In this document: positions 23,968 through 33,341 of the stretch, piece after piece | Numbering within the stretch: the first letter of the stretch is position 1 | How the letters are laid out: every line of letters begins with the position of its first letter | Source of the DNA: UBA6168 sp041752395 | GTDB taxonomy: Bacteria > Bacteroidota > Bacteroidia > Chitinophagales > Saprospiraceae | Assembly: GCA_041752395.1 (NCBI GenBank) | Contig: JBGSWN010000043.1 | Location: 1-64,000, forward strand | DNA: 64,000 nucleotides | Reading direction: 5' to 3' | Notes under the pieces: generated by a model | The model's database searches: none | What the model saw: only the letters and a program-made list of their open reading frames with translations | What the model was told of the DNA's origin: nothing | Position numbers and translations under genes: made by a program

Positions 23968-26967
23968 ATGAAACTTAAGTTTGACTATCTCACGAAATGT
24001 CTGCTGCTGCTGTTAATGGCAATGGGCATGAGCAGTCTGGTCATTGCGCAGCGTACCATCAAAGGTACGGTGACGGATGCCCAGTCTGGCGAATCGCTCA
24101 TTGGAGCCAACGTGTTGGTGATAGGTACCAGTGCTGGTACAATTACTGACATAGATGGAACCTATGAGCTACGGGTACCTGAAGGGGCTACCCAGATTGA
24201 ATTCACTTACACTGGCTATTCAGCCAAGCGGGTGCCACTCACTGCTTCCAATGTTTACGATGTATCAATGGACGCAGGTACAGTTCTTGACGAAGTAGTG
24301 GTCATTGGCTACGGCTCCGTGAAGAAATCAGATGCGACAGGCGCAATGACATCCGTCACTGAAAAGAACTTCAACAAAGGTGCGGTTGTAAACCCTGAAC
24401 AATTGATTCAAGGCCGTGCAGCAGGTGTTCAGATTACCCAAGCGAGCGGTGAGCCTGGAAGTGGGGTCAATATTCGCATCCGGGGTACGTCTTCTGCTCG
24501 AAATGGCAATGGACCTCTGTTCGTTGTTGATGGTGTGCCACTTAGTGGCGATGAAACCACTGGTGGTGCAGGAGATGGAGGACTTGGTCGTTCAGGGTCA
24601 AGAAACCCCCTAAACTTCCTCAACCCCAGCGATATCGCAAGTATTGACATCTTAAAGGATGCTTCTGCGACTGCAATTTACGGTTCACGGGGAGCAAACG
24701 GTGTGGTGCTTATCACCACAAAATCTGGTGCATCGAACAGCGGGGGGTTGAATTATGGATACTCAATTGGTTTCAGCAATATCACAAAAAAACTTGATGT
24801 ACTTAGTGCTGATGAATTTTTGAGTGAATATGAAAAGCTAAATGGTGCAGATGCTGCCAAATTGATTGATGGCGGAGGAGACACTGATTGGCAAGATGAA
24901 ATACTCCAAACAGGCATTACGCATAACCACAATGTTTCATTTGGAAGTTCCAGCAAAGACGGAGATTTCAGGTTCTCGATGGGGTATCTGGACCAAGAAG
25001 GTATCGTCAAGGAATCAGGCTTCAACCGTTTGACAGGCCGTTTTAACGGCTCAAAAAAGTTCATTGATGACAGATTGAAAATTGGGACGCAGTTTACGAT
25101 ATCTAACAGTCGTGACCAAGCTGCGCCCATTACAGAAAACTCAGGCTTCGTAGGTGATCTTTGGTCAAATGCGTTGAAGGGGAATCCTACTGCGGTGGTT
25201 GACTCTGCCGGGGTATTGCAGCAAGACAACAGAAATGAGCCAAACCCGGTAGCAATGATAGAATACACCAAGGATTTCACGAACACGCTGAGAACCTTGG
25301 GCAATATCAATGCAGAATTAAAGATTGTTGAGCATCTCAGCTTCAAGACAGTTGCTGGTTTTGACCGGTCATTTTCATCCAGAAAGTCTGCTTGGTCTAG
25401 TGACCTTAACGTTGGTGGGATTGGTGACAGGGGCGGTCGCCTGTTCTTGAACGACATAGAAACTAATGACAATCTTTGGGAAAACTACTTTACTTATGAC
25501 AATGATTTTGGTAATGTAAGTTTTACCGGATTACTTGGCTATTCTTACCAAAGCTTCGAATTTGCATCCAAGCGTGCAGAATTCTCCAATTTCAGAACAG
25601 CTGACTTAGATGTGATGATCAACAACTACGCTTCTGCAAACCAAGGTGCTAAAGGCGTAGTAGGCTCAAACTCTTCAAGAACCAAAGATGAGCTTCAATC
25701 TTACTTTGGACGTGTAAATTTTGGTATCAGTCAGAAGTATTTGTTCACAGCAACCCTACGTGCAGACGGTTCTACCAGATTTGGTTCTGGAAACCAGTAT
25801 GGTTACTTTCCCTCAGCTGCATTTAAATGGAGGTTGATTTCGGAAGAATTTGTTCCTGACTTTTTTGATGACCTTGGTTTGCGTTTGGGTTATGGTGTTA
25901 CAGGTAACCAATCTATTCCACATAATGTGTATCAACCACGTGAGCGTTTCAATGATTGGGACATTAACAATGATGGTAATATCGAAGGTGGTGGGTTCTC
26001 CTTTGTTTCTTCTGCTAACCCAGATCTGAAATGGGAAACTACCAAACAGACCAATATTGGACTTGACTTTGGATTCATGAACAATAGGATTTCAGGTTCG
26101 ATTGATTTTTACAAGAAAAATACAGCTGATTTGTTGTTTCTTGTACGAGCTGCACAACCTTCAGACCAGCCTTTTGAGTGGAGGAACTTGGATACAGACG
26201 TTGAAAACAAAGGTGTTGAATTGGCTTTGAACATTGTTGCGGTTGATAATTCCAAATTTGGCTGGAACATTTCCACAAACGTTTCCTACAACAAAAATGA
26301 GGTAAAGAACTACAACAGTTTCATCAATACCGGTGAAATCAATGGTCAAGGTTTGAGTGGTGCCTTCGCACAACGAATTGCTGAAGGCCAGCCATTGTTT
26401 GCTTTCTTCTTGAGGGATTTTGTAGGTTTCAGTCCTGATGGCGCCCAACAGCTTTATAAAGATGGTCTTGATAAGCAAGTGTTTGTTGGCAAAAGCCCGC
26501 TACCTAAATACAACCTTGGCATTACCAACTCATTTAATTTTGGAGACCTTGACTTCAGCTTCTTCTTTACAGGTCAATTCGGCCACTATATTTACAACAA
26601 TACTGCCAATGCCTTGTTTACAGCTGGTGCTTTGGCGAGCGGACGTAATGTTACCAAAGATGTTATTGGTAATGGAGAAAGTAGGCTGAACTCCCCTGAT
26701 GTATCTACAAGGTTTCTTGAAAAAGGAGATTTCTTGAGACTTCAAGATTTGACATTAGGCTACAATGTTCAGACTGGCAATAAAACAATTAAAGGCCTTC
26801 GCTTCTATGTGAATGCCCAGAACTTGTTGACATTCACGAATTACAGTGGTCAAGACCCTGAGGTCAACACCAACAAAGCATTAGATGGTGTCCCTTCGGC
26901 TGGTATTGACTATACCGCGTACCCAAGGGCTCGGACAGTTACTTTGGGTGCAAATATTTCTTTTTAA
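23968..26967 (+). CDS. SusC/RagA-type TonB-dependent outer-membrane transporter
   Basis: This 999-residue protein has a signal peptide ending SLVIAQ (residue 28). A carboxypeptidase-regulatory-like domain (about 30-103, IKGTVTDAQSGESLIGANVL) is followed by the TonB box region DEVVVIGYGSVKKSD (108-122). The plug contains IRIRGTSSARNGNGPLFVVD and the SusC signature ILKDASATAIYGSRGANGVV. A 22-strand barrel ends RARTVTLGANISF. It imports an oligosaccharide or other large ligand with TonB energy. It forms a pair with the SusD-like lipoprotein 18 bp downstream. The ligand cannot be told from sequence; no glycoside hydrolase is adjacent. Confidence 0.96.
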   Translation: MKLKFDYLTKCLLLLLMAMGMSSLVIAQRTIKGTVTDAQSGESLIGANVLVIGTSAGTITDIDGTYELRVPEGATQIEFTYTGYSAKRVPLTASNVYDVSMDAGTVLDEVVVIGYGSVKKSDATGAMTSVTEKNFNKGAVVNPEQLIQGRAAGVQITQASGEPGSGVNIRIRGTSSARNGNGPLFVVDGVPLSGDETTGGAGDGGLGRSGSRNPLNFLNPSDIASIDILKDASATAIYGSRGANGVVLITTKSGASNSGGLNYGYSIGFSNITKKLDVLSADEFLSEYEKLNGADAAKLIDGGGDTDWQDEILQTGITHNHNVSFGSSSKDGDFRFSMGYLDQEGIVKESGFNRLTGRFNGSKKFIDDRLKIGTQFTISNSRDQAAPITENSGFVGDLWSNALKGNPTAVVDSAGVLQQDNRNEPNPVAMIEYTKDFTNTLRTLGNINAELKIVEHLSFKTVAGFDRSFSSRKSAWSSDLNVGGIGDRGGRLFLNDIETNDNLWENYFTYDNDFGNVSFTGLLGYSYQSFEFASKRAEFSNFRTADLDVMINNYASANQGAKGVVGSNSSRTKDELQSYFGRVNFGISQKYLFTATLRADGSTRFGSGNQYGYFPSAAFKWRLISEEFVPDFFDDLGLRLGYGVTGNQSIPHNVYQPRERFNDWDINNDGNIEGGGFSFVSSANPDLKWETTKQTNIGLDFGFMNNRISGSIDFYKKNTADLLFLVRAAQPSDQPFEWRNLDTDVENKGVELALNIVAVDNSKFGWNISTNVSYNKNEVKNYNSFINTGEINGQGLSGAFAQRIAEGQPLFAFFLRDFVGFSPDGAQQLYKDGLDKQVFVGKSPLPKYNLGITNSFNFGDLDFSFFFTGQFGHYIYNNTANALFTAGALASGRNVTKDVIGNGESRLNSPDVSTRFLEKGDFLRLQDLTLGYNVQTGNKTIKGLRFYVNAQNLLTFTNYSGQDPEVNTNKALDGVPSAGIDYTAYPRARTVTLGANISF

Positions 26968-26985
26968 CCAAAAATTTTAGAAAAA

Positions 26986-28470
26986 ATGAAAAATAAATTA
27001 ATTCTTTTCCTATTGTTAAGCTTAGGAATGTTTGCTATTCCGGCTTGTACAGATTTGGAGGTCAATGAATTAGATTCGGTACCTTCAACCAGTGAAACAG
27101 GAGGATCTTCCGACCCTACCGCACTATTGGCTTCCTCTTACGAAGACCTTGGTGCGTTCAACGACCAAGCCAATATCTACTCTTTGACAGAGCATGTTTC
27201 CGATGAAATGATTCCTCCAACAAGAGGCGTTGACTGGGGAGATAATGGAGTTTGGAGGACGCTACATGCACATACATGGGATGCCTCTCACGCTTATGTA
27301 TTGAACTCATGGAATCAGCTCAATGAAAGAGCGTTTAAATGCACAAGGATTCTTGCTTCAAATCCAACTGCCGAACAAGCTGCTGAAGCTAAGTTTCTCA
27401 GGGCTTTTTATATGTATCACGTGATGGATCTTTGGGGACAAGTTCCATTTAAAGAAGCAAATCAAGTTGGCGTAATACCGGAAGTTAAATCACGTATGGT
27501 AGCTTTCGATTTTATCGTAAAAGATTTGAATGAAGCACTGCCTTTACTCCCAGATTTAGGTCCCGTAGTTGAAGGAAATGGAAAAGCATCCAAATCTGCG
27601 GCCAATGCCCTGTTGGCAAGAATGTACCTTAACAAGGCAGTCTATTCTACAGCCTCAGGTGAAGGTCCATATACTTTTGATGGTGCAGATATGGATAAAG
27701 TAATAGCAGCCGCTGATGCTATTGCTGCTGCAGGCTATGACTTGGATGACAACTACTTCAATAACTTCTCCTCACAGGCCACCAATGAACTGATTTTTAG
27801 AAGTACAACCGGGTCCTCACAGAATAGGACGAGAATGACGCTTCACTACGACCACAACCCAGATGGGTGGAATGGTTTTGCAACACTGGCAGATTTTTAC
27901 AATAAATTTGAAGCAAATGACACACGGATTGGAAACTATCCCACACCAGATGGGACAGAATTTTCAGGTATCGCAAGGGGATTTCTAGTTGGTCAGCAAC
28001 TTAAGGATGACGGTACACCAGTTATCGAAAAACGGTCTGGAACGCCATTGATTTTCAAACCAGAATGCCCGCTTTCAGGTGCAACTACTCAGCAAGGAAT
28101 CCGTGTAGTAAAATACCACCCTTCCGACCAGGCAAAACTTATTTTCTTCCGTTATGCAGATGTTTTACTGATGAAAGCAGAAGCGTTGATGCGTAAAAAC
28201 GATGATGCTGCTGCCCTTGCTTTGGTAAATACACTAAGGGCGAAACGTGGCGCTTCTACTTTGACTAGCTTGGATGCAACTAAAATGCTCGACGAGCGTG
28301 GTTTTGAACTTTACTGGGAGGGTATTCGCAGGATAGACCAAATTCGTTTTGAGACATTCAACAAACCTTGGTCTGAAAAAATTGTCACCGAATCATTCCG
28401 TGTGCTATTCCCAATTCCGCAACAAGCATTGGACTCCAATCCGAACTTGCAGCAGAACAAAGGGTATTAA
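26986..28470 (+). CDS. SusD/RagB-family surface lipoprotein
   Basis: This 494-residue protein has a lipoprotein signal (LGMFAIPAC, lipidated Cys21) and the SusD fold: an early helix pair (QLNERAFKCTRILASN), AEAKFLRAFYMYHVMDLWGQ, the TPR-like ASKSAANALLARMYLN and a C-terminal ILFFRYADVLLMKAEALMR. DERGFELYWEGIRRIDQIRF and LFPIPQQALDSNPNLQQNKG close the domain. It caps the SusC barrel and binds the ligand at the cell surface. It follows susC by 18 bp, certainly in the same operon, and is followed by a strong terminator. Confidence 0.96.
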   Translation: MKNKLILFLLLSLGMFAIPACTDLEVNELDSVPSTSETGGSSDPTALLASSYEDLGAFNDQANIYSLTEHVSDEMIPPTRGVDWGDNGVWRTLHAHTWDASHAYVLNSWNQLNERAFKCTRILASNPTAEQAAEAKFLRAFYMYHVMDLWGQVPFKEANQVGVIPEVKSRMVAFDFIVKDLNEALPLLPDLGPVVEGNGKASKSAANALLARMYLNKAVYSTASGEGPYTFDGADMDKVIAAADAIAAAGYDLDDNYFNNFSSQATNELIFRSTTGSSQNRTRMTLHYDHNPDGWNGFATLADFYNKFEANDTRIGNYPTPDGTEFSGIARGFLVGQQLKDDGTPVIEKRSGTPLIFKPECPLSGATTQQGIRVVKYHPSDQAKLIFFRYADVLLMKAEALMRKNDDAAALALVNTLRAKRGASTLTSLDATKMLDERGFELYWEGIRRIDQIRFETFNKPWSEKIVTESFRVLFPIPQQALDSNPNLQQNKGY

Positions 28471-28494
28471 TGACCTTACTTTTTATTTAGACTT

Positions 28495-28526
28495 GCGAAA
28501 GGCCACCAGTAATGGTGGCCTTTCGC
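28495..28526 (+). terminator. Strong terminator after susD
   Basis: A perfect 13-bp stem GCGAAAGGCCACC/GGTGGCCTTTCGC with the loop AGTAAT, 25 bases after the susD stop, followed by ATTT. The weak T-tract suggests partial read-through into the next lipoprotein gene. Confidence 0.8.
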
Positions 28527-28628
28527 ATTTCTGCCAACCAACTAAATTTAGCCTAGTTGATGAATGGTACTGCGTAGATATTGCCGTACCTTTATCCAAA
28601 ACATTCCCAATACATGAGGCGAACTTCT

Positions 28629-31600
28629 ATGAGATTTAGTAAAATTTTGACCTTACTTTCCCTAGCATTTATGGGTTGCAATGCTGGCAAGGACAGCAAT
28701 ACACTATTTGAAAAAATCTCCTCTAAACACTCCGGTATCACCTTCGTCAACAAGGTGGAAAATACGGAACGTATGAATATCTTCAGCTACCGCAATTTTT
28801 ACAACGGCGGTGGCGTCGCACTCGGCGATATCAACAACGATGGCCTTACTGATGCATTCCTTACCGCCAACATGGGCGACAACAAGCTCTACCTCAACAA
28901 AGGCAATATGCAGTTCGAGGATATCACGGAAAAGGCCGGAATAAAAGGGACAAAATCCTGGAGCACAGGTATCGTCATGGTGGACTTGAATGCGGATGGG
29001 TGGCTCGACATATACGTTTGCAATGCGGGTTATTTCGAAGGTGACGACCAAGCAAATGAGCTTTTCATCAATAACAAGGATTTGACCTTTTCCGAGAAAG
29101 CTGCCGACTACAACCTCAATGAAAAAGGCTATACCACCCATGCCGCCTTTTTCGACTACGACCTTGACGGCGACTTGGATTGCTATTTGCTGAACAATAG
29201 TTTCATGCCGGTCAACACGCTGAATTTCAGCAATAACCGAGAACTGTATGCCAAAGATTGGCCAGTTGCGGAATTCCTCAAAGGTGGTGGGGATAAACTG
29301 CTGAGAAATGATGGTGGCAAATTTCAAGATGTAAGCAAAGAATCCGGCATTTTCGGCTCCCTAATCGGATTTGGCCTTGGCGTTACAGTCGGGGACGTGA
29401 ACGGGGACAGATGGCCAGACCTTTATGTCTCTAACGATTTTTATGAAAGGGACTACCTCTATATCAACCAGAAAGACGGCACATTCAAGGAGGAAATCGA
29501 AAACTGGATGGAGCACCTCAGCCTCGCCTCCATGGGAGCCGATATGGCCGACATCAACAATGATGGTTATCCTGAAATCTTTACAACGGAAATGCTCCCC
29601 GGTGATGAGACCCGACTGAAAAAACTCATCCTTTTTGAAAACTACAACCTTTATGAGCTCAAACAAGAAAGGGGTTTTTACCATCAATACATGCAGAATT
29701 GCCTGCAACTCAATAACGCAAATCCCCCAACAGCAGGTTCAGAAGGAGGTGCATTCAGCGAGATAGCCAATTTTTCAGGAGTTGCTGCCACAGATTGGAG
29801 TTGGGGGGCGCTTATGTTCGATATGGACAACGATGGGTATAGGGACATTTATGTCTGTAATGGTATTTACCAAGATGTGATTGACCAAGACTTTATGGAT
29901 TTTTTTGCCAACGACGTTATGCAGAAAATGGCCCTCACGGGCAAAAAAGAAGAGATTGGCAAAGTCACTGAAAAAATGCCTTCCGTGCCCATTCCCAATA
30001 AAACTTTTCGCAATCGGGGTGACCTTACTTTTGAAGATGTTGGCGAGAAATGGGGATTGGGCATCCCTTCATTTTCTAATGGTGCGGCCTACGCCGACCT
30101 AGACAACGACGGAGACCTTGACATCGTGGTAAACAATGTCAATCAAGAAGCGCTTGTTTATCGAAACAACACAGAGAAGACGTCCAAAAACCACTACCTC
30201 ACTGTCAACCTAAAAGGCAAAGGGCAAAATACCTTTGCCGTTGGAGCGATGGTGAACTTGCACCGGGGAAAAGAGCAACTTAATTTTCAATTGGTTCCAA
30301 GCCGAGGCTTTCAGTCATCGGTGGATTATAAAATGGTATTTGGTCTTGGAAAATCCCCATTGATGGATTCACTGGTGGTGATTTGGCCAGATATGACCAA
30401 ATCCGTGCTGGTCAACCCGACTGCTGATACTGCTTTGACGCTCGATTGGGAAAGTGCAAATGAAAAAGTGGCAGGCAACCTCTACGATTTCCAATCAGGT
30501 GGTGGTAAGTTTTTAGAAGCAGTAAGCAGCACTTTTGCAAAGCATGAAGAAGACAAATACATAGATTTTTACAACGAAGGCTTGAGTTTCAGAATGCTTT
30601 CAAGGGAAGGCCCGAAAGCAGCAACCGCAGACGTGAACGGCGATGGCCTTGAGGATATTTTTATCGGCGGGGCAAAAGGGCAGCCTGGGCAGTTGTACCT
30701 CCAAAACACAGCCGGGGATTTTATTCAAAATGAACGGAAAGTATTTGAGCAGGATTCCTCTTATGAAGATACTGCTGCTACCTTTTTTGATGCCGATGGT
30801 GACGGCGACCAAGACCTCTTTGTCGGTAGTGGCGGTAATGAGCTGCCACCCAACCATCGTTTTTTGGCCGATAGGCTCTATTTCAATGATAGCAAAGGTC
30901 ATTTTACCCGAAACAACAGCGCCTTGTCTCCAAATGGGATGAACACCGCGGTAGCCGTTCCTTTGGATTTTGATGGTGATGGTGACCTTGACCTTTTCGT
31001 TGGCAGTCGCAGCGTATCGGGCATATACGGTACACCGCCACGACATTATTTGTATGAAAACAATGGGAAGGGCGAGTTCAAGGATGTCGTGAAAACCGTT
31101 TGCCCTGACCTGTTGCGCCTTGGAATGGTCACGGATGCCACCTTGGCTAACCTCAAAGGCGATGCAGCTCCAGAGTTAATCATAGTTGGAGAATGGCGAA
31201 ACCCCATGATTTTTGAGGTAAAGAAAGGCTTGCATCTGCACAAAAGTAACCTTACCAGTTATTCGGGCTGGTGGTACGCCGTTAAATCCGCTGACCTTGA
31301 TGGAGACGGAGACCAAGACCTGGTGCTAGGCAACCGTGGCGAGAACTTTTATTTCACAGCATCCAAGGACTTGCCCTCCAAGCTCTGGGTTGGTGACTTT
31401 GATTCAAATGGAATGCTGGAAAAAATAATGACCCGTAGTATCGGTGGCAAAGACATGCCTATCCCGATGAAAAAGGAATTAACCACGCAGCTCCCCGGCC
31501 TCAAAAAAGAAAACATGAAACATTCAGAATATGCCAAGAAATCCATTCAAGAGATAATTCCCGAAGCTGCACTTAAAAAGGCAGCCGTCATGGAGGCCAA

Positions 31601-31988
31601 CTACTTTCAGTCGGTTGTAGCGATAAATGATGGGGATGGAAACTTTACTGTTGTTCCGTTGCCAAAAGAAGTACAGTTTTCTTGTGTGAAGGCCATTGAA
31701 ATCACAGATTTAAACGGTGACAATCTCCCCGACCTCATTTTGGCTGGCAATGATGCTGGGTTTACCACACAGTTTTCAAAATTGGACGCCAGTTTTGGTC
31801 ATGTGCTTTTAAATAGTGGTAGTGGCAAGTTCGATTGGTTGGAAAACCGGGCATCTGGTTTCTTTGTGCGGAGGGATGTGAAGCAGATTATTGAAGTGAA
31901 AAATGGCAGTGAACGTTGGTTGGTGGTGTTGGTGAACGGAGTTAAGCCAAGGGTTTTCAGGATTCTTGCGAACAAAGAACCAAAATGA
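28629..31988 (+). CDS. Very large FG-GAP/VCBS-repeat lipoprotein with ASPIC/UnbV domain (copy 1)
   Basis: The ATG at 28629 starts a lipoprotein signal MRFSKILTLLSLAFMGC (Cys17), giving 1,119 residues. About twelve calcium-loop motifs of the D-x-[DN]-x-DG-x-x-D type occur (DINNDGLTDAF, DYDLDGDLDCY, DLDNDGDLDIV, DADGDGDQDLF, DFDGDGDLDLF), forming two integrin-like beta-propellers. Between them lies an ASPIC/UnbV domain (FAVGAMVNLHRGKEQLNFQL, SRGFQSSVDYKMVFGLGKSP). CRTAC1/UnbV-type proteins are associated with surface carbohydrate or matrix binding, but no enzyme activity is established for this architecture. It is a paralog of the gene at 33342 and lies downstream of susD, so it may bind the same ligand. 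Confidence 0.92.
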   Translation: MRFSKILTLLSLAFMGCNAGKDSNTLFEKISSKHSGITFVNKVENTERMNIFSYRNFYNGGGVALGDINNDGLTDAFLTANMGDNKLYLNKGNMQFEDITEKAGIKGTKSWSTGIVMVDLNADGWLDIYVCNAGYFEGDDQANELFINNKDLTFSEKAADYNLNEKGYTTHAAFFDYDLDGDLDCYLLNNSFMPVNTLNFSNNRELYAKDWPVAEFLKGGGDKLLRNDGGKFQDVSKESGIFGSLIGFGLGVTVGDVNGDRWPDLYVSNDFYERDYLYINQKDGTFKEEIENWMEHLSLASMGADMADINNDGYPEIFTTEMLPGDETRLKKLILFENYNLYELKQERGFYHQYMQNCLQLNNANPPTAGSEGGAFSEIANFSGVAATDWSWGALMFDMDNDGYRDIYVCNGIYQDVIDQDFMDFFANDVMQKMALTGKKEEIGKVTEKMPSVPIPNKTFRNRGDLTFEDVGEKWGLGIPSFSNGAAYADLDNDGDLDIVVNNVNQEALVYRNNTEKTSKNHYLTVNLKGKGQNTFAVGAMVNLHRGKEQLNFQLVPSRGFQSSVDYKMVFGLGKSPLMDSLVVIWPDMTKSVLVNPTADTALTLDWESANEKVAGNLYDFQSGGGKFLEAVSSTFAKHEEDKYIDFYNEGLSFRMLSREGPKAATADVNGDGLEDIFIGGAKGQPGQLYLQNTAGDFIQNERKVFEQDSSYEDTAATFFDADGDGDQDLFVGSGGNELPPNHRFLADRLYFNDSKGHFTRNNSALSPNGMNTAVAVPLDFDGDGDLDLFVGSRSVSGIYGTPPRHYLYENNGKGEFKDVVKTVCPDLLRLGMVTDATLANLKGDAAPELIIVGEWRNPMIFEVKKGLHLHKSNLTSYSGWWYAVKSADLDGDGDQDLVLGNRGENFYFTASKDLPSKLWVGDFDSNGMLEKIMTRSIGGKDMPIPMKKELTTQLPGLKKENMKHSEYAKKSIQEIIPEAALKKAAVMEANYFQSVVAINDGDGNFTVVPLPKEVQFSCVKAIEITDLNGDNLPDLILAGNDAGFTTQFSKLDASFGHVLLNSGSGKFDWLENRASGFFVRRDVKQIIEVKNGSERWLVVLVNGVKPRVFRILANKEPK

Positions 31989-32192
31989 AAGGGGATGAAT
32001 ACTATCTAGGAATTGGCTTAGTAAATTGACTAAACCAAAACTGATAGCATAGTTCTATAAGTTTTAGTTTTCAAATGTGATTAACCATATTATTTGGTGT
32101 GGAATATAGAATTCGCCATTAATGGTTCTGAGGTATCAAGTGAGCAATTCGTAGTATTCTTGTTTAACAGCTTCGGCCATTAAAAAAAACAG

Positions 32193-33329
32193 ATGATTAT
32201 GTACATTAAAATTTTTGCTAAGATTATTCACAAATCTTCATTAATGCTGGTGTTTGCCATTCTGATTTTGACACCTAATCAAGCCATTACCCAATCTCAT
32301 GCCTACTTTATCAACATAGGCAACGGTATTGAGCGCATTAACACGGACGGTACAAACAGGGAAGTAATTATAGCCCCTGACTTGGCGATAGCCCAAGGAA
32401 TCGGTTTAGATTTAGCCAACCAGAAATTATACTGGACGGATTGGGTTGCCAATAAGATTCAACGTTCTAACCTAGACGGTTCTCAAGTAGAAACCATAAT
32501 TTCTTCGGGTCTGGACTTACCTGAAGGCATCGAGATTGACACCCAAAACAACAAAATCTATTGGGTGGACAGTGGTACAAAGAAAATCCAACGTGCTAAT
32601 TTAGATGGTACGCAGATAGAGGACTTGATAGTTTTCAACAACATCAATTTTGATGCCTTGGCCTTGGATTTATATGCTAACAAAATGTACTGGACCGAAT
32701 GGGGCAACACGGCACCCTTCGGCAAAGTAAGCCGTGCCAACTTGGATGGCTCACAATTGGAAGAGCTGGTTGTCATCTTTGATGTAGTTTTGAAAGGAAT
32801 AGGGCTGGATTTGGCAAACGGTAAAATGTATTGGACGGATTGTTCAATAGGCAAAATTCAACGGGCGAATCTGGATGGAAGCGCTATTGAAGATATTGTG
32901 ACAGTTGGCATAAATTCCCCGAATGCGCTTGACTTGGACTTGTTAAACGGCAAAATATATTGGACCGATTTCAGCCGAAGAACAATTAAACGAGCAAACC
33001 TCAACGGCTCCAATCAAGAAGATGTGTTAAGCATTGATGTCGAGGGCCTTCAGGATATTGTGCTGAATATCAATGAATTAGAACCTCCATCTGCCACAAT
33101 CGAGCAATCATGGGGGCATAGCTTTTATCCCAACCCAACGAATGATTTTTTACAAATTGAAGGGATAGGTTCACGGGCCACGGTTACGCTTTTTGACCCA
33201 AATGGGCGAAAGCTGCTTTCTCAAAACGAGGGCCGATTGAACGTGATGGGGTTGTCCCCAGGCGTTTACACGGTGAAAATAAACGAAACTGACGGGCTGG
33301 TTTTCCACCTGCGTTTCATCAAAAAATGA
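32193..33329 (+). CDS. Secreted YWTD beta-propeller protein with T9SS sorting domain
   Basis: This 378-residue protein has a signal peptide ending NQAITQ. Repeats of about 43 residues follow, each with L/I-DLANQKLYWTDW or equivalent (KLYWTDW, KIYWVDS, KMYWTEW, KMYWTDC, KIYWTDF) and KIQRANLDGSQIE. This is the LDL-receptor class B (YWTD) six-bladed propeller. The last 69 residues (about 310-378) are a type A T9SS domain: SFYPNPTNDFLQIEGIG, VTLFDPNGRKLLSQ, LSPGVYTVKINETDG. It is probably a surface-attached binding protein. It lies between the two UnbV lipoproteins, 12 bp before the second, so coexpression with that gene is likely. Confidence 0.9.
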   Translation: MIMYIKIFAKIIHKSSLMLVFAILILTPNQAITQSHAYFINIGNGIERINTDGTNREVIIAPDLAIAQGIGLDLANQKLYWTDWVANKIQRSNLDGSQVETIISSGLDLPEGIEIDTQNNKIYWVDSGTKKIQRANLDGTQIEDLIVFNNINFDALALDLYANKMYWTEWGNTAPFGKVSRANLDGSQLEELVVIFDVVLKGIGLDLANGKMYWTDCSIGKIQRANLDGSAIEDIVTVGINSPNALDLDLLNGKIYWTDFSRRTIKRANLNGSNQEDVLSIDVEGLQDIVLNINELEPPSATIEQSWGHSFYPNPTNDFLQIEGIGSRATVTLFDPNGRKLLSQNEGRLNVMGLSPGVYTVKINETDGLVFHLRFIKK

Positions 33330-33341
33330 TTTAAAACAAAC

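Noticed and set aside
24753..25472. Minus-strand frame of 239 codons inside susC
   Set aside because: It is antisense to the susC barrel region and shows no family resemblance or start context; the sense gene is certain.
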